Positions 55,025 through 64,000 of a stretch of DNA of 64,000 bases are shown here, piece by piece. The notes under the pieces were generated by a model. That model ran no database searches and was not told the DNA's origin. It was given only the letters and a program-made list of their open reading frames with translations. Positions within the stretch are counted from its first letter, which is position 1. Every line of letters starts with the position of its first letter. The stretch is taken from assembly GCA_030418545.1 (NCBI GenBank), contig QAIB01000001.1:868001-932000 (forward strand), read 5' to 3'. Origin of the DNA: Xenophilus aerolatus (GTDB lineage: Bacteria; Pseudomonadota; Gammaproteobacteria; Burkholderiales; Burkholderiaceae_C). Both the position numbers and the translations under genes were made by a program.

Positions 55025-58000
55025 ATGAACCTCTCCAAATTCTTCATCGACCGGCCGATCTTTGCCGGCGTGCTGTCGCTGCTCATGCTGATCGCCGGCC
55101 TGATCGCACTGCGCGGGCTGCCGATCTCGGAATACCCCGAGGTCGCACCGCCGCAGGTGGTGGTGCGCGCCCAGTACCCGGGCGCGAACCCCAAGGTGAT
55201 TGCCGAGACGGTGGCCACGCCGCTCGAAGAGCAGATCAACGGCGTCGAGGGCATGCTCTACATGGGCAGCCAGGCGACGACCGACGGCGTGATGACGCTC
55301 ACCGTCACCTTCCGCCTGGGCACCGACCCCGACAAGGCGCAGCAGCTGGTGCAGAACCGCGTTTCGCAGGCCGAGCCGCGCCTGCCCGAGGAAGTGCGCC
55401 GCCTGGGCGTGACCACGGTCAAGAGCGCGCCCGACCTCACGATGGTGGTGCACCTGGTGTCGCCCAACGGGCGCTACGGCATCGACTACCTGCGCAACTA
55501 CGCGGTGCTCAACGTCAAGGACCAGCTGGCGCGCATCGAGGGCGTGGGCCAGGTCCAGGTCTTCGGCGGCGGCGACTATTCGATGCGCATCTGGCTCGAC
55601 CCGCAGAAGGTGGCCCAGCGCGGGCTGTCGGCCGCCGACGTGGTCGCGGCCATCCGCGGCCAGAACGTGCAGGCGGCGGCTGGCGTGATCGGCGCCTCGC
55701 CGGGGCTGTCGGGCATCGACGTGCAGCTGTCGGTCAACGCGCAGGGGCGCCTGAGCACCGAGGAGGAATTCGGCGACATCATCGTCAAGAGCGGTGCCGA
55801 CGGCCAGGTGGTGCGGCTGCGCGACGTGTCGCGCATCGAGCTCGGCGCGGCCGACTACTCGCTGCGCTCGCTGCTCAACAACAACCCCGCGGTGGGCATG
55901 GGCGTGTTCCAGGCCCCGGGCTCGAACGCGCTGGACATCTCGTCCAACGTGCGCAAGACCATGGTCGAGCTCAACAAGAACATGCCCGAAGGGCTGGAAT
56001 ACCGCATCGCCTACGACCCGACGCAGTTCGTGCGGGCGTCGATCGAATCGGTGATCCACACCCTGCTCGAAGCCATCATGCTGGTGGTGCTGGTGGTGAT
56101 CCTGTTCCTGCAGACCTGGCGCGCGTCGATCATCCCGCTGCTGGCCGTGCCGGTGTCGGTGATCGGCACCTTCGCGGTGCTGCACCTGCTGGGCTTCTCG
56201 ATCAACGCGCTGTCGCTCTTCGGGCTGGTGCTGGCCATCGGCATCGTGGTGGACGACGCGATCGTGGTGGTCGAGAACGTCGAGCGCAACATCGAGGCCG
56301 GGCTCACGCCGCGCGAGGCGACCTACCGCGCCATGCGCGAGGTCTCGGGCCCGATCATCGCGATCGCGCTGGTGCTGGTGGCCGTGTTCGTGCCGCTGGC
56401 CTTCATCAGCGGCCTCACGGGCCAGTTCTACCGCCAGTTCGCGGTGACGATCGCCATCTCGACGGTGATCTCGGCCATCAACTCGCTGACGCTGTCGCCA
56501 GCGCTCGCGGCGCTGCTGCTGCGCGGCCACGATGCACCCAAGGACGCGCTCACGCGCGGCATGGACAAGGCACTGGGCTGGCTGTTCCGCGGCTTCAACC
56601 GCCTGTTCCAGCGGGGCTCGGACGCCTACAGCGGCGGCGTGAAGAGCGTCATCTCGCGCAAGACGATCATGTTCGTGATCTACCTCGCGCTGGTGGGCGT
56701 GACCTTCGGTCTCTTCAAGGCTGTGCCCAGCGGCTTCGTGCCGACGCAGGACAAGCAGTACCTGATCGGCTTCGCCCAGCTGCCCGACGGCGCCACGCTG
56801 GACCGCACCGACGAGGTGATCCGCCGCATGGGCGAGATCATGAAGAAGAACCCGAACGTCGAGGAGACGCTTGCCTTCCCGGGCCTGTCGATCAACGGCT
56901 TCACCAACAGCTCCAACTCGGGCATCGTCTTCGCGACGCTCAAGCCCTTCGACCAGCGCAAGCGCGCCGACCAGTCGGGCGGTGCCGTGGCAGGCCAGCT
57001 CAACCAGGCCTTCGCCGGCATCCAGGACGCGTTCATCGTGATGTTCCCGCCGCCGCCGGTGGCGGGCCTGGGCACCACGGGGGGCTTCAAGCTGCAGTTG
57101 GAAGACCGTGCCTCGGTCGGTTACGACCAGATGGACGCGGCGGTCAAGGCCTTCATGGCCAAGGCCTACCAGGCGCCGGAGCTCACGGGCATGTTCACGA
57201 GCTGGCAGGTCAACGTGCCGCAGCTTTATGCCGACGTCGACCGTACCAAGGCGCGCCAGCTCGGCGTGCCGGTGACGGACATCTTCGACACCATGCAGAT
57301 CTACCTGGGCAGCCTGTACGCGAACGACTTCAACAAGTTCGGCCGCACCTACAGCGTGCGCGTGCAGGCCGATGCACCGTACCGGGCGCGGGCCGAGGAC
57401 ATCGGCATGCTCAAGGTGCGCTCGTCCTCGGGCGAGATGATCCCGCTGTCGGCACTGCTGAAAGTGCAGTCCAGCTTCGGCCCCGAGCGCGCCATGCGCT
57501 ACAACGGCTACCTCACGGCCGACATCAACGGCGGCGCCGCGCCCGGCTTCTCGTCGGGCCAGGCGCAGGACGCGATCAAGCGCATCGCGGCCGAGACGCT
57601 GCCCAAGGGCGTGAGCTTCGAGTGGACCGACCTGACCTACCAGGAGATCCTGGCCGGCAACTCGGCGGTGGTCGTGTTCCCGCTGGCGATCCTGCTGGTG
57701 TTCCTGGTACTGGCCGCGCAGTACGAGAGCCTGACGCTGCCGCTGTCGATCATCCTGATCGTGCCGATGGGCCTGCTGGCCGCCATGACGGGCGTGTGGA
57801 TCTCGGGCGGGGACAACAACGTCTTCACCCAGATCGGGCTCATCGTGCTGGTGGGGCTGAGCGCGAAGAACGCGATCCTGATCGTGGAGTTCGCCCGGGA
57901 GCTGGAGTTCGCCGGCCGCACGCCGGTGCAGGCTGCCATCGAGGCCAGCCGCCTGCGGCTGCGCCCGATCCTGATGACCTCGCTGGCCTTCGTGATGGGC

Positions 58001-58288
58001 GTGCTGCCCCTGGTGCTGGCCACGGGTGCCGGCGCCGAGATGCGCACGGCCATGGGCGTGGCGGTGTTCGCCGGGATGATCGGCGTGACGGCCTTCGGCC
58101 TGTTCCTGACGCCGGTGTTCTACGTCGCGCTGCGCCGGCTCACCGGCAACCGGCCGCTCAAGCTGCATGGCGAGGTGCCGCACGGCGAGGACTTCGTCTC
58201 CGCCAGCCATCCCGCCCCGGGCGCTGGCGGCGGCCATGGCGGCGGCCTGTTGCCGCAGCCTGCGGCCCCGGTGGGTCGTCACGAGTGA
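55025..58288 (+). CDS. RND efflux inner-membrane transporter (MexF/AcrB-like, HAE1)
   Basis: Proton-driven multidrug transporter of 1087 residues. Start MNLSKFFIDRPIFAGVLSLL is the HAE1 family N-terminus; helix 4 proton-relay aspartates lie in GIVVDDAIVVVENVERNIEA; VGLSAKNAILIVEFARELE and TGAGAEMRTAMGVAVFAGMI are typical of the second half. Two periplasmic porter loops separate the helix sets. The C-terminal 45 residues are Gly/His-rich and longer than in MexF. Drug range unknown. Confidence 0.97.
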   Translation: MNLSKFFIDRPIFAGVLSLLMLIAGLIALRGLPISEYPEVAPPQVVVRAQYPGANPKVIAETVATPLEEQINGVEGMLYMGSQATTDGVMTLTVTFRLGTDPDKAQQLVQNRVSQAEPRLPEEVRRLGVTTVKSAPDLTMVVHLVSPNGRYGIDYLRNYAVLNVKDQLARIEGVGQVQVFGGGDYSMRIWLDPQKVAQRGLSAADVVAAIRGQNVQAAAGVIGASPGLSGIDVQLSVNAQGRLSTEEEFGDIIVKSGADGQVVRLRDVSRIELGAADYSLRSLLNNNPAVGMGVFQAPGSNALDISSNVRKTMVELNKNMPEGLEYRIAYDPTQFVRASIESVIHTLLEAIMLVVLVVILFLQTWRASIIPLLAVPVSVIGTFAVLHLLGFSINALSLFGLVLAIGIVVDDAIVVVENVERNIEAGLTPREATYRAMREVSGPIIAIALVLVAVFVPLAFISGLTGQFYRQFAVTIAISTVISAINSLTLSPALAALLLRGHDAPKDALTRGMDKALGWLFRGFNRLFQRGSDAYSGGVKSVISRKTIMFVIYLALVGVTFGLFKAVPSGFVPTQDKQYLIGFAQLPDGATLDRTDEVIRRMGEIMKKNPNVEETLAFPGLSINGFTNSSNSGIVFATLKPFDQRKRADQSGGAVAGQLNQAFAGIQDAFIVMFPPPPVAGLGTTGGFKLQLEDRASVGYDQMDAAVKAFMAKAYQAPELTGMFTSWQVNVPQLYADVDRTKARQLGVPVTDIFDTMQIYLGSLYANDFNKFGRTYSVRVQADAPYRARAEDIGMLKVRSSSGEMIPLSALLKVQSSFGPERAMRYNGYLTADINGGAAPGFSSGQAQDAIKRIAAETLPKGVSFEWTDLTYQEILAGNSAVVVFPLAILLVFLVLAAQYESLTLPLSIILIVPMGLLAAMTGVWISGGDNNVFTQIGLIVLVGLSAKNAILIVEFARELEFAGRTPVQAAIEASRLRLRPILMTSLAFVMGVLPLVLATGAGAEMRTAMGVAVFAGMIGVTAFGLFLTPVFYVALRRLTGNRPLKLHGEVPHGEDFVSASHPAPGAGGGHGGGLLPQPAAPVGRHE

Positions 58289-58317
58289 ATGAAGCAACGA
58301 AGCGAAGGAGAAGAACC

Positions 58318-59823
58318 ATGCATGCTTCGATAGCAACCCGCCTGCGCCAACCGCTGCGCGCGGCGCTGGCCCCGCTGATGGCCGCCCTGGTGCTGGCCGG
58401 CTGTGCGACGGCGCCCTCGGGCCTGCCCGAGGTGGCCACGCCGGCCCGATTCAAGGAAGCGCCGACGGCGCAGGCGGCGCCGCGCGAAGGGCAGTGGACA
58501 CGCGCCGTGCCCGCCGAGTCGCAACCGCGCGGCGAATGGTGGCGCGCCTTCCGCGACCCCATCCTCGACAGCCTGGTCGAGCGTGCGGTGCGTGACGAGG
58601 GCGGCAACACCAGCATCCAGCAGGCCGTGGCCCGCGTGCGCCAGGCGCGGGCGCTGGCCCGCATCACCGACGCCGACCGCTCGCTGCAGCTCGGTGCGGG
58701 CGCCGGCGCCACGCGCCAGCAGGGGCTGGATCGGAACCAGAGCAACCGGCCGTCGACCCTCGTCAACGCCGGCCTCACCGCCTCGTACGAACTGGACCTG
58801 TTCGGGCGCCTGTCTCGCACCAGCGAGGCCGCGCGTCTCGATGCGCAGCAGCGCGAGGCGCTGCTGCAGAGCACGCGCCTGCTGGTGCAGGCCGAGGTGG
58901 CGCAGACCTACCTGGCTTTGCGCGCCGTCGACGCCGAACGCGTGCTGGTGCGCGACAACGTCGAGGCGTACCGCGACACGCTGCGCCTGACGCAGCGCCG
59001 CCAGCAGGCGGGCGACGTCGCGGACCTCGACGTGGCGCGGGTGCAGACCGAGGTGTCGGCCACGGAATCCGACGCCATCGCCCTCGATCGCCGCCGTGCG
59101 GAACTCGAACACGCGTTGGCGGTGCTGACCGGTGAGGCACCGGCCAGCTTCGAGATCCGTCCCGAGAACTGGACCACCACGCTGCCGAGCATCCCGGCCG
59201 GCGTGCCGGCCACGGTGCTGACGCGGCGCCCGGACGTCGCCGCCTCGCAGGCGGCCGTGCTGGCGGCACAGGCGCGCGTGGGCGCCGCACAGGCGGCGTA
59301 CTTCCCCGACATCTCGCTGACGGCCGGCGGCGGCTTCGCGTCGCCGGAGATCGGCGACCTGTTCAAGTGGTCGGCCCGTTCCTGGGGCATCGGCGCGCTG
59401 CTGTCCTTGCCCATCCTGGACGGCGGGCGGCGCGAGGCTGGGGTGCAGAACGCCTCCGGCCAGCTCGACGAGGCCCTGGCCGACTACCGGGCGCAGGTGC
59501 TGAACGCCTTCAAGGACGTGGAGGACCAGCTCTCGGCGATCCGCCTGCTGCAGCAGCAGGCGCAGGTGCAGCAGACGGCTGTCGACTCGGCGCGCCGCGC
59601 GACCCAGCTGTCGGACACGCGCTACCGCAACGGCTACATCAGCCAGCTCGACCTGCTCGATGCGCGCCGCAGCGAACTGCGCAACCAGCGGCAGGCACTG
59701 CAGGTGAAGGCCGCGCAGTACCAGGCGGCGGTGGGGCTGGTTCGCGCCCTGGGCGGCGGGTGGGAGGCACCGGCCAGCGTCGGCGCTGCGGCGACGCCGG
59801 CCGAGCGATCGTCACGTTCGTGA
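58318..59823 (+). CDS. Outer-membrane efflux lipoprotein (NodT/OprM family)
   Basis: TolC-type channel of 501 residues. Lipobox LVLAGC at about residue 28 after a signal peptide, two OEP domains with repeated helical segments (RGEWWRAFRDPILDSLVERA, LVNAGLTASYELDLFGRLSR, LVQAEVAQTYLALRAVDAER; RRPDVAASQAAVLAAQARVG, SLPILDGGRREAGVQNASGQ). It completes a MexEF-OprN-like tripartite pump. AAGGAG precedes the ATG; a bidirectional terminator follows the operon. Confidence 0.95.
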   Translation: MHASIATRLRQPLRAALAPLMAALVLAGCATAPSGLPEVATPARFKEAPTAQAAPREGQWTRAVPAESQPRGEWWRAFRDPILDSLVERAVRDEGGNTSIQQAVARVRQARALARITDADRSLQLGAGAGATRQQGLDRNQSNRPSTLVNAGLTASYELDLFGRLSRTSEAARLDAQQREALLQSTRLLVQAEVAQTYLALRAVDAERVLVRDNVEAYRDTLRLTQRRQQAGDVADLDVARVQTEVSATESDAIALDRRRAELEHALAVLTGEAPASFEIRPENWTTTLPSIPAGVPATVLTRRPDVAASQAAVLAAQARVGAAQAAYFPDISLTAGGGFASPEIGDLFKWSARSWGIGALLSLPILDGGRREAGVQNASGQLDEALADYRAQVLNAFKDVEDQLSAIRLLQQQAQVQQTAVDSARRATQLSDTRYRNGYISQLDLLDARRSELRNQRQALQVKAAQYQAAVGLVRALGGGWEAPASVGAAATPAERSSRS

Positions 59824-59910
59824 CGAATTCGGCTGCAGCCCACGCCCGGCGGGAACTGCAGGCCGATTGCACTTGGCGCGCAGCGCGCGTTTTCAAGCCG
59901 CTGCGCCAAC

Positions 59911-59939
59911 AAAAAAAGGCGCCAGAGGCGCCTTTTTTT
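59911..59939. terminator. Bidirectional rho-independent terminator
   Basis: GGCGCC-AGA-GGCGCC stem flanked by seven A on the left and seven T on the right (59911-59917 and 59933-59939). It ends the RND operon on the plus strand and the small gene at 59950-60216 on the minus strand. Confidence 0.92.
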
Positions 59940-59949
59940 GTCGGCCGGC

Positions 59950-60216
59950 TCAGGACGGCAGTCCCATGCTGGCACCCGCGGCGCCCGAGGTGCGCCCCCA
60001 GAAGCGCCACCAGGGCCTCGGCGAGCGGGCGACGGTGAAATCCAGCGGCGGGCCGAAGCTGCTGATGGTGCCGGCGCGCCGACGCAGTTCGCACTCCAGC
60101 ACATGGGCACGACCGAAGGCGCTGCGGTCGCCGCGCAGGGCGCGCTGGCGTTCGGCGCTGGCCATCTCGGCCAGCGCGCCGTCGGTCAGCAGGTCCAGGT
60201 CATCGGCGGTCGTCAT
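59950..60216 (-). CDS. Small protein, unknown
   Basis: Protein of 88 residues. The N-terminal half is acidic and helical (TTADDLDLLTDGALAEMASA), then basic (ERQRALRGDRSAFGRAHVLE) and the tail is aromatic/basic (VARSPRPWWRFWGRTSGAAG). No family recognised. A shared terminator follows directly and the start has a nearby GGATCTGCC with no strong ribosome site. Coding is supported by the terminator position and codon pattern only. Confidence 0.6.
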   Translation of the reverse strand: MTTADDLDLLTDGALAEMASAERQRALRGDRSAFGRAHVLECELRRRAGTISSFGPPLDFTVARSPRPWWRFWGRTSGAAGASMGLPS

Positions 60217-60490
60217 GGGCAGATCCTCGGTTCAATGCATTGTGTGGACCGAGCATGCCGCTGGCCATCTCCATTTCGTGGTAGGACGGCGCCGGGACCG
60301 CGTCCTGTGCTCTTGTTCCGTTGGAATACGTGGTGCCGGTGCAACGCCGTGCTTCGGAGCAACGTCACGATCGGGTGCGACGATGGGGTTCGAGGACGCG
60401 GGCGTAGTTCCTTGCTGCGGGCCGTCTGCCCCCTTAGCCTTGGTCCCAGGCCCGAGGGAGTGGCCTTCACCCATAGGATTGCCGAACCCC

Positions 60491-60685
60491 ATGCGACTCG
60501 TTCTCTTGCTGTTGGTCTCGCTGGCACTGCCGGCGGGCCTGGTCTATGCCTTCGGCTGGTGGTCGCTGGTCGGCTGCGCGCTCGTCGTGTTCGCGCTGTG
60601 CGCGTTCTCGGTGCGCGCGGGCCGCGGCATCGAGGCAAGCAAGGGCGGAGCGCTCACCCGCTACGACACCGGTATGGGCGGCTGA
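60491..60685 (+). CDS. Small two-helix membrane protein, unknown
   Basis: Protein of 64 residues: two hydrophobic segments (LVLLLLVSLALPAGLVYAFG and LVGCALVVFALCAFSVRAG) and a charged tail with ASKGGALTRYDTGMGG. I do not recognise a family. It stands alone; the 274 bp upstream (60217-60490) hold no gene or clear signal that I can support. The compact hydrophobic design with a consistent reading frame suggests it is real. Confidence 0.6.
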   Translation: MRLVLLLLVSLALPAGLVYAFGWWSLVGCALVVFALCAFSVRAGRGIEASKGGALTRYDTGMGG

Positions 60686-60729
60686 GTACCGCCGCCGCGA
60701 CCCCCGGCGCTCGGCGCCTGCGAGCGTGC

Positions 60730-61701
60730 TCAGTGCGCGGCCATCAATTCGCAGAAGCGGGCGATGTCGACGTTGCCGCCGCTGATCAGCACCCCCACCC
60801 GCTGGCCACGCAGTTGCTCGCCCATGGCGCGCGCGGCGGCGAAACCCAGGCAGCCCGTCGGCTCGGCGATCAGCTTCATGCGGGAGGCCATGAAGCGCAT
60901 GGCGTCCACCAGCTGTGCATCGGTGGCGGTCAGGATGTCGTCGACGTCGCGCCGGATGATCGCGAAGGTCAGCTCTCCGAGGTATTGCGTCTGCGCGCCG
61001 TCGGCGATCGTCTTGGGCGTGTCGATGCGCACGATGGCGCCACTGCGGAAGGACTGCTGGCCGTCGTTGCCGGCTTCGGGCTCGACGCCGTAGAGCCTGC
61101 AGGCCGGCGACAGCGCGCGCGTCGCCAGCGCCGAGCCCGACAGCAGGCCGCCGCCGCCCAGGCAGACGAAGAAGGCGTCGAGCGGGCCGACCTCCTCGAA
61201 CAGCTCCTTGGCCGCGGTGCCCTGGCCGGCGATCACGTCCGGGTGGTCGTAGGGCGGGATGAGGGTGTAGCCGTGCCTGGTGGCCAGGTCGCGGCCGATC
61301 TGCTCGCGGTCGTCGTTGTAGCGGTCGTAGATCACCACCTGCGCGCCATAGCCGCGCGTCGCCGCCACCTTCATCTCCGGCGCATCGTGCGGCATCACGA
61401 TGGTCGCCGGCATGCCCAGCAGCCGGGCCGACAGCGCGATGGCCTGGGCGTGGTTGCCGGACGAGAAGGCGACGACGCCGGCGCGGCGCTGTTCGGGCGT
61501 GAACCTGGACAGGGCGTTGAAGGCACCGCGGAACTTGAAGGCGCCCATGCGCTGCAGGTTCTCGCACTTGAAGAAGACCTCGGCGCCGAGTTCGGCGTTC
61601 ACGGTGCGCGAGGTCATCACCGGCGTGCGGTGGGCGTGGCCTTGCAGTCGCTCGGCCGCGGCGGCCACGTCGTCGTAGGGGGGGAGGGCGGGGGCGTTCA
61701 T
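60730..61701 (-). CDS. Threonine dehydratase-like PLP enzyme (fold type II)
   Basis: Enzyme of 323 residues of the serine/threonine ammonia-lyase and serine racemase group. PLP lysine is Lys56 in GAFKFRGAFNALSRF; SSGNHAQAIALSARLLGMPA, phosphate loop CLGGGGLLSG and ISGGNVD near the C-terminus are all present. There is no ACT regulatory domain, so it is a catabolic-type or threo-3-hydroxyaspartate ammonia-lyase-type enzyme and not biosynthetic IlvA. It lies between the RND system and cobQ and is divergent from cobQ across 142 bp. Confidence 0.92.
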   Translation of the reverse strand: MNAPALPPYDDVAAAAERLQGHAHRTPVMTSRTVNAELGAEVFFKCENLQRMGAFKFRGAFNALSRFTPEQRRAGVVAFSSGNHAQAIALSARLLGMPATIVMPHDAPEMKVAATRGYGAQVVIYDRYNDDREQIGRDLATRHGYTLIPPYDHPDVIAGQGTAAKELFEEVGPLDAFFVCLGGGGLLSGSALATRALSPACRLYGVEPEAGNDGQQSFRSGAIVRIDTPKTIADGAQTQYLGELTFAIIRRDVDDILTATDAQLVDAMRFMASRMKLIAEPTGCLGFAAARAMGEQLRGQRVGVLISGGNVDIARFCELMAAH

Positions 61702-61843
61702 GCGGCCGAGCATGCCATGGCGGCGCCATGGCCGGCGTGTACAGATGCGGCCTCCTGCATGCGAAACAGCGGTGCCGCGGCCGCGGCTATGATTTTTCGA
61801 TGCGCCTCGCCCACCGTCATCCCGCTTCGAGCCCGGTCCGCTG

Positions 61844-63313
61844 ATGCCCGCCCGCTGCGTGATGGTCCTCGGCACCACCAGCGGTGCCGGCAAGAGCTGG
61901 CTGGCCACGGCCCTGTGCCGCCTGTACGCACGGCAGGGCTTGAAGGTGGCGCCCTTCAAGGCCCAGAACATGAGCAACAACGCAAGGGTTGTCGCCAGCG
62001 GCTCGGATGAACCCGGTGGCGAGATCGGCAGCGCCCAGTACTTCCAGGCCCTCGCGGCGCGTGCCGTGCCCGAGGTGCGCATGAACCCGCTGCTGCTCAA
62101 GCCCGAACGTGACACCGCCAGCCAGGTGGTGATGCTGGGCCAGGTCGACGAGGCCCTGTCGCGCATGCCCTGGCGCGCCCGCAGCGCTGCCGTGTGGCCG
62201 CGCATCGCGCAGGCCCTGGACGAGCTGGTGGCCGAGAACGAAGTGGTCGTGATCGAGGGCGCCGGCTCGCCGGCCGAGATCAATCTGCGCGAGAGCGATT
62301 TCGTCAACATGCGCACGGCGCAGCGCGCCCGGGCGCGCTGCCTGCTCGTGACCGACATCGACCGTGGCGGCGCCTTCGCGCATCTGTACGGCACCTGGGC
62401 CTTGCTGCCTGAGGAAGACCGCGCGCTGCTCGCCGGCTTCGTGCTCAACAAGTTCCGCGGCGACGCTTCGCTGCTCGCGCCGGGGCCCGAGCAACTGCAG
62501 GCGCTGACTGGCGTGCCCACCGTGGCCACGCTGCCCGTGTGGTGGCAGCATGGCCTGCCCGAGGAAGACGGTGTCTTCGACGATGGCGGCACGCCGGGTG
62601 CGGGCAAGGCGGTGCGCACGGTCGCGGTCGTGGCCTGTCCGCGCATCAGCAACCTCGACGAGTTCCAGCCGCTCAAGCGCGTGCCCGGCCTGCGTCTGGT
62701 GTGGGTTCGCAGCGCCGCCGCACTGGCCACGCTCGGCCCGCAGGACTGGATCGTGCTGCCGGGCTCCAAGCACACGAGCAGCGATCTGCAATGGCTGCGC
62801 GCCCAGGGGCTGGACCGCGCCGTGGCCGCACACGCGGCGGCGGGCGGCCCGGTGCTGGGCATCTGCGGCGGCCTGCAGATGCTGGGCGAGGCGCTGGTCG
62901 ATCCGCACGGCATCGACGGCAACGCGCCCGGCCTGGGCCTGCTGCCGCTGGTGACAGTCTTCGCACGGGGGAAGACCGTGCGGCATCGCCGGGCGCGTTT
63001 CGCCGGGTTGCAGGGCGCCTGGGCCGCGCTCTCGGGCGTCGAGGTGGCTGGCTACGAGATCCATCACGGCCAGACGGCCGAGCATCCGCAGCTCAAGGGC
63101 GACGGCGGCGCGGTCATGTCCGACGGCCTGGCCTGGCAGAACGCCCGCGGCAACGTGCTGGGCGTGTACCTGCACGGCCTGTTCGAAGACGCCGCGGTGC
63201 TGCGCGCGCTCTTCGGCGCCGCGGTGCCCACGCTGGACGCCACCTTCGAAGGCCTGGCCGATTTCATCGACCGGCACTTCGCGCCCGGCGTGCTGCAAGG
63301 CCTGATCGAGTGA
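61844..63313 (+). CDS. cobQ: Cobyric acid synthase
   Basis: Amidotransferase of 489 residues that amidates adenosylcobyrinic acid a,c-diamide at four positions using glutamine and ATP. N-terminal P-loop GTTSGAGKS (10-18), KVAPFKAQNMSNNARV, VVIEGAGSPAEINL, and a class I-like glutaminase domain with Cys341 (LGICGGLQMLG) and His444 (VYLHGLFED), the CobQ/CobB type. It precedes cobT and, with cbiB/cobD/cobU upstream, would give adenosyl-GDP-cobinamide. Confidence 0.96.
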   Translation: MPARCVMVLGTTSGAGKSWLATALCRLYARQGLKVAPFKAQNMSNNARVVASGSDEPGGEIGSAQYFQALAARAVPEVRMNPLLLKPERDTASQVVMLGQVDEALSRMPWRARSAAVWPRIAQALDELVAENEVVVIEGAGSPAEINLRESDFVNMRTAQRARARCLLVTDIDRGGAFAHLYGTWALLPEEDRALLAGFVLNKFRGDASLLAPGPEQLQALTGVPTVATLPVWWQHGLPEEDGVFDDGGTPGAGKAVRTVAVVACPRISNLDEFQPLKRVPGLRLVWVRSAAALATLGPQDWIVLPGSKHTSSDLQWLRAQGLDRAVAAHAAAGGPVLGICGGLQMLGEALVDPHGIDGNAPGLGLLPLVTVFARGKTVRHRRARFAGLQGAWAALSGVEVAGYEIHHGQTAEHPQLKGDGGAVMSDGLAWQNARGNVLGVYLHGLFEDAAVLRALFGAAVPTLDATFEGLADFIDRHFAPGVLQGLIE

Positions 63314-63446
63314 CGCACGCAGTGCCAGGTCCGCGTGGCGTACCGAAAGCGCATCGTGCCCCGGCCGTGCAAGGCCGGGCCTGCGCGTTTTTCTCGAAGC
63401 CTCGTGGCGCCGCCGGTGCACGGCGGCTTGCCTCTTGTCCCATGTC

Positions 63447-64000
63447 ATGAACAACCTCTCCTTCCTTTCGCCCGTCGACGACCTGCACGATGCTGCGCTG
63501 GCGCAGCGGCTGCAGCACGCGCTCGACAACAAGACGAAGCCCCTCGGTGCCCTTGGCCGCCTGGAGGCGATGGCCCTGCGCATCGGCCTGATCCTGGGCC
63601 ACGAGGCGCCCCAGTTGCAGCACGCGCAGATGCTCGTCTGTGCGGCTGACCATGGGCTGGCCGCGCGCGGCGTGTCGGCCTACCCGAGCGACGTGACCTG
63701 GCAGATGGTGCAGAACTTCCTGGCGGGCGGCGCGGCCGTGAGCGTGCTGGCGCGCCAGCACGGGCTCGCGCTCACGGTGGTCGATTGCGGGGTGGCGCGC
63801 GAGCTGCCGCCGCAGCCGGGCCTGGTGGCACGCCGGCTGGGCGCCGGCACCGCCGACGCCGCGGCCGGCCCCGCCATGAGCGCCGCCCAGTGCCACGAAG
63901 CGATCGCCAATGGAAGCGAGATCGTGCGCACGCTACCGGGCAACGCGTTGCTGCTCGGCGAGATGGGCATCGGCAACAGCTCGGCCGCGGCGATGCTGCT
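63447..64000 (+). CDS. cobT: Nicotinate-nucleotide:DMB phosphoribosyltransferase, 3' end cut
   Basis: First 184 residues of CobT, which makes alpha-ribazole phosphate from dimethylbenzimidazole and nicotinate mononucleotide. LDNKTKPLGALGRLEAMALR, the CAADHGLAARGVSAYPSDVT region and LLLGEMGIGNSSAAAML are family hallmarks. The gene runs off the window. The 133 bp before it hold a CCCGGCC/GGCCGGG hairpin (63360-63379) with no clean T-tract, so cobQ and cobT may be in one transcript. Confidence 0.94.
   Translation, partial: MNNLSFLSPVDDLHDAALAQRLQHALDNKTKPLGALGRLEAMALRIGLILGHEAPQLQHAQMLVCAADHGLAARGVSAYPSDVTWQMVQNFLAGGAAVSVLARQHGLALTVVDCGVARELPPQPGLVARRLGAGTADAAAGPAMSAAQCHEAIANGSEIVRTLPGNALLLGEMGIGNSSAAAML

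Noticed and set aside
54878-58336. Open frame of 1152 codons on the minus strand through the RND transporter
   Set aside because: Composition is dominated by His, Arg, Asp and Gly with no domain pattern, and it is exactly antisense to an unambiguous AcrB-type gene.
60217-60490. Short open frames in the gap before the 64-residue membrane gene
   Set aside because: No ribosome sites, no family similarity, inconsistent composition; I see nothing supportable in this gap.
63360-63379. Hairpin CCCGGCC/GGCCGGG before cobT as a terminator
   Set aside because: The T-run is five bases and displaced by about eight bases of GC-rich sequence; cobQ and cobT are expected to be co-transcribed.

Overview
The window is high-GC, gene-dense DNA from a Burkholderiales betaproteobacterium, most likely a Comamonadaceae member close to Variovorax. 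Support comes from the two Bug/TctC-type receptors, the FNR-controlled cbb3 oxidase locus, the zapA-6S RNA arrangement, the 3-hydroxybutyrate dehydrogenase next to a patatin, and several interspersed non-coding repeat families of the kind common in that family. The taxonomic call is inference from gene content; there is no rRNA in the window. I saw no tRNA, CRISPR array, insertion sequence or prophage.

Layout. 0-5.2 kb: a truncated aldo/keto reductase, a two-gene chromate transporter, a DHA2 multidrug transporter, a VOC protein and a patatin-like hydrolase. 5.3-12.7 kb: repeat A1, 3-hydroxybutyrate dehydrogenase, a CHRD lipoprotein, a MarR-GNAT fusion with its own dyad operator, a YgiQ radical SAM protein, an unknown exported protein and an orphan periplasmic binding protein. 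12.7-15.5 kb: a hemerythrin protein behind a PmrA/QseB-like 11-bp repeat box, convergent with a split-barrel/GAF/winged-helix regulator and a stand-alone split-barrel protein. 15.6-19.5 kb: a divergent LysR/Bug pair, a methyltransferase and an RlmN-like enzyme. 19.6-25.6 kb: a malonate-use cluster (GntR regulator, malonyl-CoA decarboxylase, Bug receptor, enoyl-CoA hydratase, malonyl-CoA synthetase) with a perfect 16-bp palindrome upstream. 25.7-29.2 kb: two universal stress proteins, one with an FNR box, and a nitrilase divergent from an AraC regulator.

29.2-40.1 kb is a microaerobic respiration island: ccoI, ccoS, ccoN, ccoO, ccoQ, ccoP, ccoG, ccoH, a small membrane gene, fnr and hemN, with three FNR-type sites inside it and a fourth at the stress-protein gene. 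40.2-42.5 kb holds a PAP2 phosphatase, a TauE/SafE permease, 6S RNA and zapA with a zapB-like gene. 42.6-51.0 kb is a cobalamin uptake and late-assembly operon under a B12 riboswitch (btuB, cobU, btuF, btuC, btuD, cobO, cbiB, cobD). It resumes at 61.8 kb with cobQ and cobT. Between the two parts lie about 10.8 kb of other genes: a monooxygenase-like protein, a LysR regulator, an alpha/beta-hydrolase-fold protein that has lost its nucleophile, a complete RND efflux system and a threonine-dehydratase-like enzyme.

The most notable observations are the redox-sensor-like cassette at 12.8-15.5 kb with its 11-bp repeat box, the apparent pseudo-hydrolase leading the RND operon, and a repeat family (TAGC-N18-14-mer) that is read in frame as protein in two genes. 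No ring-building corrin genes lie here, so within this window the cobalamin genes describe salvage, transport and nucleotide-loop assembly only.
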